This document shows positions 25,228 to 32,561 of a stretch of 64,000 nt of DNA, piece by piece. The notes under the pieces are model-generated. The model saw only the letters and a list, made by a program, of their open reading frames with translations, had not been told where the DNA came from and did not search any database. The stretch comes from Actinomycetes bacterium. GTDB lineage: Bacteria > Actinomycetota > Actinomycetes > Actinomycetales > Dermatophilaceae. The stretch spans positions 1-64,000 of the forward strand of contig JAKOPT010000045.1 in the NCBI GenBank assembly GCA_029778715.1. The letters run 5' to 3'. The first letter of the stretch is position 1, and each line of letters starts with the position of its first letter. The position numbers were made by a program, and so were the translations under genes.

Positions 25228-25233
25228 TACACT
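25228..25233 (+). promoter_or_regulatory. -10 box of a leaderless promoter for the XRE regulator
   Basis: TACACT ends 6 nt before ATG at 25240. Upstream sequence (CTATCTTCTGTCTATAGAG) is AT-rich and could also hold the divergent promoter and an operator. Confidence 0.5.
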
Positions 25234-25239
25234 TGCGGC

Positions 25240-25968
25240 ATGATGCGGAACACACCCTCTGCCAGGCTGCTGGGCCACTTGCTCATGTGGATCCGATGGG
25301 CTGGCACTGGCGCCTCCATCAGGGCAACCGCCCGGGCGGCTGATCTACCGCCAGCGACGGTGGCCCAGATCGAGAAGGGCCAACGGGCACTCAAGAAGCC
25401 CAAGATCGCATCCCTGGCCGGAGCGCTCGAAGTCGACTCCGAGGACCTGATGGAACTATGGGAACTCTGCCAAGGACTCATTCGGGATTCTTCCGGCCGA
25501 CTTACCTTCTATGCCCAAGTGCCAGATCCGACGCCGTCCGCGTCACACACGTTGAGCAACCGACCAGGTGAGACCGAACGAGACCACGAGCTCAACCCCG
25601 AGTTCCGGCTGGCCGGCCAGATTTGCACCGTGTTGAGTCGCGTGATGCCGTGCGCTCAATTCGACGTGCAGCCCGCACGGCCCGACGATCCCATTCCACA
25701 CGCACTCGAGCTCGACGGCATCGCGGCGCACCAGGCTCCCTCGGAGATCCCCGTGTTGTGGGTGCAGTGGAACGATCCGAGTGCGCCGGACGAGGTGGCC
25801 GCACTCGAACTTCCGCTCATCACGGGACCGTCAAGGCAAGATCGAGCCAGCCACTCCGTTGCCTCACCGACGGCGCTGGACGAGTTGATTCGAACCCTGA
25901 CAGTCGCGGAGAGGGAACGAGTGCGTGGCTATGTCGAGGCGGTCATCGAACAGCGGACGGTCTCGTGA
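25240..25968 (+). CDS. XRE-type transcription regulator
   Basis: 242 residues. Residues ~10-72 form an HTH (SIRATARAADLPPATVAQIEKGQRALKKP, then LAGALEV). The remaining ~165 residues are a separate domain without recognised family, ending in a helix (LDELIRTLTVAERERVRGYVEAVI). It probably represses the divergent small membrane protein gene and itself. ATGs at 25240 and 25243 are both possible; the -10 spacing favours the first. Confidence 0.72.
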   Translation: MMRNTPSARLLGHLLMWIRWAGTGASIRATARAADLPPATVAQIEKGQRALKKPKIASLAGALEVDSEDLMELWELCQGLIRDSSGRLTFYAQVPDPTPSASHTLSNRPGETERDHELNPEFRLAGQICTVLSRVMPCAQFDVQPARPDDPIPHALELDGIAAHQAPSEIPVLWVQWNDPSAPDEVAALELPLITGPSRQDRASHSVASPTALDELIRTLTVAERERVRGYVEAVIEQRTVS

Positions 25969-26073
25969 CCCCACACCTTCACCGCCAAGGTCTAGTCCCC
26001 GCAGGGAGTTCGCGGCTGGCGCCGAACGTCTCAGATTCCTTCGCAGCTGTCCCTGAACCCGTTTCTGGAGTGG

Positions 26074-26131
26074 CAATCTGTCTCACGCCGTCTCGTACTA
26101 CGGCAAGTCCCAAGATCACCCGCCGTTGACA
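26074..26131 (-). repeat. Direct repeat B at the right edge of the 7.1-kb island
   Basis: Second copy of the sequence at 18921-18982, same orientation, about 7.15 kb away. The closing CACCCGCCGTTGACA is identical. It lies between the XRE regulator and the 3' end of the ATPase gene. Confidence 0.5.
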
Positions 26132-26141
26132 CAAGCGAGCG

Positions 26142-27365
26142 TCAGGTGTGGTCGCGCAGGTAGGTGCCGAAGTGCGGGACGGTGAAGGCGATCCGGCCGC
26201 GCTGGGTAGAGTAGATCAGGCCCTTCTTGAGGAGGGCGTCTCGCGCGGGCGAGAGCGATTGTGGGCGCTTGCCCAGGGCCCGAGCCACGTCGGCCGTGGC
26301 CACGGACTCGTCGGCGGCCCCGGTCGCCCCGTCGGCAGGTCCGGTCAAGACACCGGCCGCCACGTCGGCCATCGCGCGCAAGTAGTCGCGCTCCGCGGGC
26401 GTCGCCCGCTCGAACCGGGAGCCGAAGAACCCGACCGCCAACTCGGCCTCGGCCTCCGGCGCGGCCACCGCCACATCCTCGGCGGTGATCGGCGAGCGCG
26501 GCGCCCGGTCCCACACCGCCTTGCCGTAGGCCTGGACGAAGTACGGATACCCGCCGGTCACGGCATACATGGCCGCCAACGCCTCCCGCTCCCAGGTGGC
26601 GCCTTCTTCCGCCGCCGGCGCGACCAACGCGACCTCCATGGCCGCCGCGTCGAGCCGGTCGATGCGCGCATACCGGAACAGGCGCTCCGAATACGACTTG
26701 GCCGCCGACAGCACGGTCGGCAGGTGGGGCAGCCCGGCCCCGACGACGATGAGCGGCAGTCCGGCCTGCCCGATCTCGTGGATGGCCGCGCACAGGGCGG
26801 ACACGTCGTCGACCCCCACGTCCTGCATCTCGTCGATGAAGACGGCGATCCCGCGACCGGTGTCCGCGGCATACCCGCCGAGATCGGAGAGCAATTCGAC
26901 GAGGTCGATCTCGATGTCGCCGGAGTCCGCCCGCCCGACCGCCGCCGGCGCCGCGATGCCCGGGTGCCAGCGATCGCGACCCCTCCCCCGCGCGCCGCTG
27001 GCCGCGCCCGCCTGCCCGAACGCCTTGAGCACCCCGAGCACCTGGTCCTGCCCGCCGCCCGACTGGCCCAGTTCGCGCACCGCCTGGTGCAGCGCCCCGA
27101 CGAGCGGGCGGCGCAGCGACTGGTCGGGGCGCGCCTCCACCTTGCCGGTGCCCCAGCCGGCCCGTACCGCCGCTGAGCGTAAGGCGTTGAGCAGCACCGT
27201 CTTACCGACGCCACGCAACCCGACGAGGAGCAGTGAGCGTTCCGGGCGCCCGCGGGCCACGCGTTCGAGGACGATGTCGAAGGCGTCGAGTTGCTCGTCG
27301 CGCCCGGCCAGTTCCGGGGGTCGCTGCCCGGCGCCGGGGGCGTAGGGGTTGCGTATCGGGTCCAC
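26142..27365 (-). CDS. Orc1/Cdc6-like AAA ATPase with C-terminal winged helix
   Basis: 407 residues. Walker A is GLRGVGKTVLLN (~49-60), Walker B IAVFIDEMQDVG near the middle, followed by sensor-like PLIVVGAGLPHLP and GGYPYFVQAYGKAVWD. The C terminus (VARALGKRPQSLSPARDALL, then KKGLIYSTQRGRIAFTVPHF) is a winged helix. The overall order resembles stand-alone STAND/Orc1-Cdc6-like ATPases of unknown role in actinobacteria. A GTG at 27365 preceded by a -10 box at 6-nt spacing sets the start. Confidence 0.8.
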   Translation of the reverse strand: MDPIRNPYAPGAGQRPPELAGRDEQLDAFDIVLERVARGRPERSLLLVGLRGVGKTVLLNALRSAAVRAGWGTGKVEARPDQSLRRPLVGALHQAVRELGQSGGGQDQVLGVLKAFGQAGAASGARGRGRDRWHPGIAAPAAVGRADSGDIEIDLVELLSDLGGYAADTGRGIAVFIDEMQDVGVDDVSALCAAIHEIGQAGLPLIVVGAGLPHLPTVLSAAKSYSERLFRYARIDRLDAAAMEVALVAPAAEEGATWEREALAAMYAVTGGYPYFVQAYGKAVWDRAPRSPITAEDVAVAAPEAEAELAVGFFGSRFERATPAERDYLRAMADVAAGVLTGPADGATGAADESVATADVARALGKRPQSLSPARDALLKKGLIYSTQRGRIAFTVPHFGTYLRDHT

Positions 27366-27371
27366 GATCGC

Positions 27372-27377
27372 ACTGTA
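27372..27377 (-). promoter_or_regulatory. -10 box of a leaderless promoter for the ATPase
   Basis: On the minus strand TACAGT, inside CGGCATACAGT, ends 6 nt before the GTG at 27365. The box overlaps a CGGCATAC motif. Confidence 0.5.
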
Positions 27378-27469
27378 TGCCGTTATCTTGCGTTTGCGGC
27401 ATACTCGCCGATATTTCGGTATGCCGTGTCGGCCCTGGGGGCCAGACGAGCTCCGACGCACCGAACCTC

Positions 27470-27712
27470 GTGAGGATCCTTCGATCAGCACTGAAGCATG
27501 GCTGCTCGCCAGCAGATATCGCCCATGCGATCGCGAGCGCATGGCATCGGACTCGCATCGGAGAGGACCCTGACCGGTGGCTGTACATCGGCGTTGATGG
27601 GTCCTCCCGCCCGCTGGAGATCGTCTCTATCCAGGAGTCAGATGGAAGTGAGATTGTTATTCACGCGATGAAACTGCGGCGTTCCTACTACCGGAAGGGA
27701 GACAGGCCATGA
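27470..27712 (+). CDS. Probable toxin of a type II pair (BrnT/DUF4258-like)
   Basis: 80 residues with a beta-rich core (RWLYIGVDGSSRPLEIVSI, EIVIHAMKLRRSYYRK) like compact RNase toxins in which a C-terminal His/Arg/Tyr cluster is catalytic. The final ATGA overlaps the next gene's start, the usual toxin-antitoxin arrangement. The GTG start is a best guess; no strong ribosome site is visible. Family assignment is tentative. Confidence 0.6.
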   Translation: MRILRSALKHGCSPADIAHAIASAWHRTRIGEDPDRWLYIGVDGSSRPLEIVSIQESDGSEIVIHAMKLRRSYYRKGDRP

Positions 27713-27954
27713 CGTTCGAGGTAGTCGATTCGGTGCCGGGGCTGGGCGCCGACGAAGTGACGGCTCTTGTTGACGAGGCGGAAGCGGGTTATGACGTTGC
27801 CCGGTTGCCCTCTGAGCCCAATCCCCACTTCGGCCGCATCCAACTGGTCCCCGCCGACCTCATCGACGCCATTGATCAACGGGCACTCCAGGCTGGCCAG
27901 ACCCCAGACTGGGTCCTCCGTGAGGCGCTGACGGCCTACTTGCGCAGCGCCTAG
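27709..27954 (+). CDS. Probable ribbon-helix-helix antitoxin
   Basis: 81 residues. The N-terminal acidic region (GLGADEVTALVDEAEAGYD) likely binds the toxin. The C-terminal half (RIQLVPADLIDAIDQRALQAG, then TPDWVLREALTAYLRSA) fits a ribbon-helix-helix DNA-binding unit. The ATG lies within the upstream gene's last codons (4-nt overlap), so it is coupled to the toxin. Confidence 0.65.
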   Translation: MTFEVVDSVPGLGADEVTALVDEAEAGYDVARLPSEPNPHFGRIQLVPADLIDAIDQRALQAGQTPDWVLREALTAYLRSA

Positions 27955-27968
27955 TTCAGCGTCCGACA

Positions 27969-28007
27969 CGTCAGTGACGCTGGGTCATCGACAATCCGTC
28001 ACTGACG
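27969..28007 (+). terminator. Inverted repeat after the toxin-antitoxin pair
   Basis: CGTCAGTGAC (27969-27978) and GTCACTGACG (27998-28007) pair around a 19-nt loop, 15 nt after the antitoxin stop. No U-run. Confidence 0.45.
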
Positions 28008-28076
28008 CTGCCCATGTATCAGAAACTCTTGATAATTCGCTAGACAGCCGAAGAGAGCGGTAGCCATCGGGTGGGC

Positions 28077-28082
28077 GACAAT
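28077..28082 (+). promoter_or_regulatory. -10 box of a leaderless promoter for the kinase-like gene
   Basis: GACAAT ends 6 nt before GTG at 28089, favouring that start over GTG 28071. Confidence 0.4.
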
Positions 28083-28088
28083 CGCCGG

Positions 28089-28886
28089 GTGAGTGCGTAC
28101 GTCAAGGTCTGCCCGCGGGCCCCGCAGGGGTATGCCGCGTGGGAGGCCGCCGGACTCGCGTGGCTCGCGGAGGCCGAGAGCGCGGGCGGGGCGCGCACCG
28201 TGCGGGTATTCGCGGTGGAGTCCGACCGGCTGGAACTAGAGCGCCTCTCCCCCAAGGCAACTGGTCCGACGGGCGCGCAGGCGGAGGAGTTCGGCCGGGC
28301 CCTGGCCCGCACCCACGCGGCAGGGGCCCCGGCCTTCGGCGCCCCACCCGCGGCCTGGACCGACCGGGCCGACCCGGGCCACGGGTGGCTCGGCCCCGCT
28401 GACGAACCGCTCCCGCTCCCGACCGTCCCAACCGGGCGCTGGGGCGAGTTCTACGCCGAACAGCGGGTGCGGCATACCCTCCGCCTGGGCTGGGACCGGG
28501 GACTGTGGCGGGACGCGGGCGCGCAGGCGACCTTCGAGCGGGTGGCGGGGCGGCTGGAGAGCGGTGAGTTCGATGACGACCGGCCGCCGGCCCGGCTGCA
28601 CGGCGACCTGTGGGCCGGCAACGTGCTGTGGACCGCGACCGGCGGCGTCCTCATCGACCCGGCCGCGCACGGCGGACACGCCGAGACCGACCTCGCGATG
28701 CTCGCCCTCTTCGGCGCCCCACACCTCAGCGGCATCCTCGCCGCGTATGCCGAGGTCGCGCCGTTCACCCCCGGGTGGCGGGAGCGGGTGGGGCTGCACC
28801 AGTTGCACCCGGTCATGCTGCACGCCGTGCTCTTCGGCGGTGGGTATGCCGCGCAATCCCTCACGCTGGCCCGCCGGTACGCCTGA
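28089..28886 (+). CDS. Fructosamine kinase-like protein
   Basis: 265 residues. Catalytic loop ARLHGDLWAGNVLW and metal-binding IDPAAHGGHAETDLAML identify the fructosamine/ketoamine kinase family within the aminoglycoside phosphotransferase fold. These phosphorylate sugar-lysine adducts so that they decompose, reversing protein glycation. The N-terminal ATP-binding lobe is short. The upstream GTG at 28071 would add six residues. Confidence 0.82.
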   Translation: MSAYVKVCPRAPQGYAAWEAAGLAWLAEAESAGGARTVRVFAVESDRLELERLSPKATGPTGAQAEEFGRALARTHAAGAPAFGAPPAAWTDRADPGHGWLGPADEPLPLPTVPTGRWGEFYAEQRVRHTLRLGWDRGLWRDAGAQATFERVAGRLESGEFDDDRPPARLHGDLWAGNVLWTATGGVLIDPAAHGGHAETDLAMLALFGAPHLSGILAAYAEVAPFTPGWRERVGLHQLHPVMLHAVLFGGGYAAQSLTLARRYA

Positions 28887-28950
28887 GCACGTGCGCGGGC
28901 GCCACCGGCGACGGGCGTACGGCTCGCGAGCGAGATGGGAGACGGCGGGG

Positions 28951-29036
28951 CGTACGCAACCCACCTATTGGTCGATTGTTTACGGGCGGGGCGGGACGGG
29001 GCGTACACAACCCACCTATTGGTCGATTGTTTACGG
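28951..29036 (+). repeat. Two palindromic repeat units (GGTCGATTGTTTAC variant)
   Basis: Two ~51-bp units, each with GTACRCAACCCACC, TATT and GGTCGATTGTTTACG. It is the same family as the arrays near 4.3, 34.2, 37.6 and 63.8 kb, but with TTTAC in place of TTGAC and GTACRC in place of GTCAAC. They lie between two convergent genes. Confidence 0.85.
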
Positions 29037-29080
29037 GCGGAGCGGGGCGGCACGGCGCGGGGAACGGAGGGTGCGGGCGG

Positions 29081-29941
29081 CTACTTGAGGAACTTGCTCG
29101 TCCGGCGGTCAGCGAGCGGTTTGCCGCCGGTCTGACAGGTCGCGCAGTACTGCAACGACGAGTCCGCGAACGACACCTCACGCACGACATCGCCACACAC
29201 CGGGCACGCCGCCCCGGTGCGCCCGTGCACCCTCATCCCGGCCCGCTTGGCATCCTTCAACTCCGCCGCCGGCTTCCCCGACGCCGCCGCGACCGCACCC
29301 GACAGCGTGTCGCGCAACGCGGCATACAACGCCGCGACCGCCTCCGGCGCCAAACTGGCCGCCAGCGCAAACGGCGACATGCGCGCCACGTGCAAGATCT
29401 CGTCGGAGTAGGCGTTGCCGATGCCCGCGATGACGCCCTGGTTGCGCAGCAGCCCCTTGAGTTGAACCCGCTGCCCGGCGAGGATCGCCGCGAACGCCTC
29501 GCCCGTGAACCCATCCCCCAGCGGGTCCGGTCCGAGCGTCGCGATCCCGGGGACCGTGGCCGGGTCATGGACCAGGTATGCCGCGAGCCGCTTGCGGGTG
29601 CCCGCCTCGGTGAGGTCGAAGCCCGATCCGTCGTCGAGGCGGACCCGCAGCGCGATCGGCGACTTCCCCGGCCGGATCACCGTGGCCGGCAGCGCCTCGG
29701 ACCAGCGCAACCAGCCAGCGCGGGCCAAGTGGAACACCAGGTGGGTTCCGCCGCAGTCGATGTCGATGAACTTGCCGTGTCGGGCCACGCCGGTCACCGG
29801 CGCCCCGACCAGGGCCTGCGGCGGCGGGTCGAAGGTCTTGAGCACCGAAATCGAGCCCACCTCGACCCCGACGACGGCCCGGTCGGCCAGACGGTCGCGC
29901 AGGAACATCACGAGGGCCTCGACCTCGGGCAGTTCAGGCAT
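29081..29941 (-). CDS. mutM: Formamidopyrimidine-DNA glycosylase
   Basis: 286 residues. Starts MPELPEVEAL, with catalytic Pro2/Glu3 as in Fpg. GLLRNQGVIAGIGNAYSDEIL is the helix-two-turn-helix; the C terminus has the zinc finger CPVCG...YCATCQ. It excises 8-oxoguanine and formamidopyrimidines. The ATG overlaps the upstream App1 gene by 8 nt. With the Nei-type enzyme at 12.5 kb the window encodes two members of this superfamily. Confidence 0.93.
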   Translation of the reverse strand: MPELPEVEALVMFLRDRLADRAVVGVEVGSISVLKTFDPPPQALVGAPVTGVARHGKFIDIDCGGTHLVFHLARAGWLRWSEALPATVIRPGKSPIALRVRLDDGSGFDLTEAGTRKRLAAYLVHDPATVPGIATLGPDPLGDGFTGEAFAAILAGQRVQLKGLLRNQGVIAGIGNAYSDEILHVARMSPFALAASLAPEAVAALYAALRDTLSGAVAAASGKPAAELKDAKRAGMRVHGRTGAACPVCGDVVREVSFADSSLQYCATCQTGGKPLADRRTSKFLK

Positions 29942-31199
29942 CGTCGTCCTCCTCCTCGAACTCGTCTCCGTCGACGTCGCCGCCGCCCAGAACCCCGTCG
30001 ACCGCCTCGTCCTCATCGAACTCGTCGGCATCCCCCGAACCCTCATCCCCCACCTCGGCCATCGGCGGCACCGGCCCCAACCCCAGCCCAAGGATCGGCC
30101 GCAACGCGCGAGCCAGACCATACCCATCGGGGGCCCGGACGACCGGCATCGGCAGGTGCGCAGTCGGCACCGGGTCGAGGTCCTCGTTGGCGACCGGCAA
30201 CCCATGCGCGAGCACCTGCTCGCCCGTCGTCAACTGGCGGATCGCGATCGCCCGCACCGCATGCGGCCGCGCCGCGGCGAACTCGGCATACAACTTGGGG
30301 TCGTGCTGGCCGTCGTCGCCGATGAGCAGCCACTCCAGGTGCGGAAACTCGCGCGCCAACCGGAACAGGCTGCTCCGTTTGTGCTGCTGCCCGGACCGGA
30401 ACCACCCGGTGTTCGTCGGCCCCCAGTCGGTGAGGAGCATCGGCCCGAGCGGGTAGCCGTGCCGCCGGAGGAATCGCCGCAGGTTGGGCGCGAGGTTCCA
30501 GGCGCCCGTGGACAGGTAGATGACCGGCACGTCGGGGTAGCGCGCGCCGAGCTCGCGGTAGAGCGTCGCCATCCCGGGCACCGCCCGCCGCGCCCCCTCC
30601 TGCCGCACGAACGTGTTCCACCCCGCCACCAGCGGGCGCGGCAACGACGTCGACAACACCGTGTCATCGATGTCGGACACGATCCCGATGCGCTGTGTCG
30701 TCCCGATGATGAGGACCGGGGCGTCGGCGTCGGCTCCGTCGGGGGTGGACAACCGGAGGGTATGCCGCCCGGCCGCCAGTCCGTGCCCACGCACCGTCAC
30801 GTCGATGATGCCGTTGTCGTCGGTGTGCGCGTCGACGACCCGGTCGGGCAGGTGAATCCGCACGGGCACGCTCATCGCCGGGGTCCCCATGAAGTCGCGC
30901 CACCACCGGTTGTGCAGGTCGCGGTCCTGCAACGACTCGGGGGGCAGGACGGTGAGGTGGTCCGCGGCCGGCTCCCGCGGCATACCGTCGGCCGGCGAAC
31001 CCGGGGGTATGCCGTAGGCCACCCGTTCGCGGCCCCCCGTGCGATCCATGACGACCCGGCCCAAGACGCGGACGAACAGTGTCGAGCCGTAGCCCTCGTG
31101 GGCGATGGTCCGGGTACCCCAGCCGCGACCCCGCAGGCGGCGCTCGACCCGCCGGTTCCACGCGTCGTGCGCCAGGGCGGCGACGTGCGGGCGAGCCAT
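29934..31199 (-). CDS. App1/DUF2183-type phosphatidate phosphatase-like protein
   Basis: 421 residues. The haloacid-dehalogenase-type motif IGIVSDIDDTVLSTS (~173-187), then VPVIYLSTGAWNLAPNLRRFL and LEWLLIGDDGQHDPKLY, match App1-type phosphatases acting on phosphatidate or similar. The N-terminal half carries a beta domain (VRGHGLAAGRHTLRL). The C terminus is a long acidic tail (DEDEAVDG, EFEEEDDDA). No signal peptide. It overlaps mutM at its 3' end. Confidence 0.85.
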   Translation of the reverse strand: MARPHVAALAHDAWNRRVERRLRGRGWGTRTIAHEGYGSTLFVRVLGRVVMDRTGGRERVAYGIPPGSPADGMPREPAADHLTVLPPESLQDRDLHNRWWRDFMGTPAMSVPVRIHLPDRVVDAHTDDNGIIDVTVRGHGLAAGRHTLRLSTPDGADADAPVLIIGTTQRIGIVSDIDDTVLSTSLPRPLVAGWNTFVRQEGARRAVPGMATLYRELGARYPDVPVIYLSTGAWNLAPNLRRFLRRHGYPLGPMLLTDWGPTNTGWFRSGQQHKRSSLFRLAREFPHLEWLLIGDDGQHDPKLYAEFAAARPHAVRAIAIRQLTTGEQVLAHGLPVANEDLDPVPTAHLPMPVVRAPDGYGLARALRPILGLGLGPVPPMAEVGDEGSGDADEFDEDEAVDGVLGGGDVDGDEFEEEDDDA

Positions 31200-31214
31200 G
31201 CCAAGAGCCTAGGG

Positions 31215-31220
31215 GACACT
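31215..31220 (+). promoter_or_regulatory. -10 box of a leaderless promoter for the HprK-like gene
   Basis: GACACT ends 6 nt before ATG at 31227; no ribosome site. Confidence 0.45.
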
Positions 31221-31226
31221 GATGTC

Positions 31227-32561
31227 ATGGACCGCAGCCGAGACGATTCCGTCGCGCGTGCTGACGTCCTCGACCTCGTGGTCTTCGGGGTGCCGCTGCG
31301 GATTCGGTTCGTCGGAGTGAGCCCGGAACTGGTGTCCACCCTGCGTGGGCTGTGGCGGCGAAGCAGCGCGGTCCCGACCCGCGACGTCGCGGCGCCCGAG
31401 GACTCGGCGTCCGACCCCCTCCATCTCGTGGCCTGTCACGACGCCCACTCCCTCCTCGCTCACGGCATACCGGCCGACGGGCCGCCCGACCCGCCGATCG
31501 CCGTCCTCAGTAGCGACCCGGTCGAGGCGCCCTACGACCTCTCGCGGGCGATCACCCTGCAGGCCATCGGGCGGCGCCGCGGAGTGGCCCTGATGTTCCA
31601 CGCGGTCGGGTTGAGCGGCCCGGACGGGGCCACGGTCGCCCTCGTCGCCCCCTCGGGCACGGGCAAGACCACCGCCGCCAGCGTCCTGGGACGCGGGCTG
31701 GGCTACGTGACCGACGAAACGGTCGTAGTCGAGGCCGATCACTCGATCGCGCCCTACCCCAAGCCGCTGTCCATCATCACCAACGACGCGGTGGGCCACC
31801 GCAAGGAGGAGTCGAGCGCCGACGACCTCCGCCTGGGCCCGACGCCGCCACACCCGCGCCTCGTCGCCACCGTCGTCCTGCGCCGCGACCCCGACGTGCC
31901 GGCTCCCGAGTTGTCGATGATGCCGCTGATCGACGGCATCCTCGCCGTGATCCCCGAAACCTCGGCGTTGCCCTCCTTGCCGCAGCCGCTGGCCCGGTTG
32001 TGCCGGGCCCTGTGTCTGAGCGGAGGCCCGTTTCTGCTTCGGTATGCCGAGATCGAGGACTGTGCCGCCGAGGTCGCCGCGCTCACCGCCCCCAACGTCG
32101 ACCGCGACGACGCAGCCCCTGCCTGGGAGCATGTGCCCGGGTCGGTGCGTGACCGGCCCGCCGACTGGTGGGGCACGGTGTCCTGGACCTCGGTGCTCAC
32201 CCGCACCACCTGGGATGACGCCGTCGTCTGCGACGGGGAATCGGTCATTCTCCACGACCTCATCCCCAGCAGGCTCAGCCGCCTGGGCACGGCCCTGTGG
32301 GTGGGTGCCGACCAGCCGTCGACGGTCGCCGATCTGCATGACCGGATCGTGGCGACCATCGGCGACCACCCGCACTCGGAAGGGCTCGTCCTCGATGCCC
32401 TACAAGTCCTGGTCGACGCCGAGGTCCTGCAGATCGTCGCCGATCCCGAGCAACCGCCCGTGCCCCGCGAGCAGGCGGCGGCCCAGCCGTCAACGGTCGC
32501 GGGCACGACCCTGGCCGACGCGGTGCTCTCCAGCAGTGATGTCGATGCCCGGCACTCCTGA
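31227..32561 (+). CDS. HprK-like P-loop protein with C-terminal PqqD-like region
   Basis: 444 residues. A P-loop VALVAPSGTGKTTAASVLG lies at ~137-156, with GYVTDETVVVEAD (Walker B-like) after it, as in HPr kinase-like ATPases. Residues ~350-425 (WTSVLTRTTWDDAVVCDGESVILHD, then STVADLHDRIVATI) resemble a PqqD-type peptide-binding module. Proteins of this shape occur in peptide-modification or regulatory loci; no peptide precursor gene is seen here. Its last 23 bases overlap the downstream ligase gene. Confidence 0.68.
   Translation: MDRSRDDSVARADVLDLVVFGVPLRIRFVGVSPELVSTLRGLWRRSSAVPTRDVAAPEDSASDPLHLVACHDAHSLLAHGIPADGPPDPPIAVLSSDPVEAPYDLSRAITLQAIGRRRGVALMFHAVGLSGPDGATVALVAPSGTGKTTAASVLGRGLGYVTDETVVVEADHSIAPYPKPLSIITNDAVGHRKEESSADDLRLGPTPPHPRLVATVVLRRDPDVPAPELSMMPLIDGILAVIPETSALPSLPQPLARLCRALCLSGGPFLLRYAEIEDCAAEVAALTAPNVDRDDAAPAWEHVPGSVRDRPADWWGTVSWTSVLTRTTWDDAVVCDGESVILHDLIPSRLSRLGTALWVGADQPSTVADLHDRIVATIGDHPHSEGLVLDALQVLVDAEVLQIVADPEQPPVPREQAAAQPSTVAGTTLADAVLSSSDVDARHS

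Noticed and set aside
29505-32561. 1018-residue plus-strand protein
   Set aside because: The first ~570 codons run antisense to mutM and the App1 gene; only the part after ATG 31227 is protein-like.
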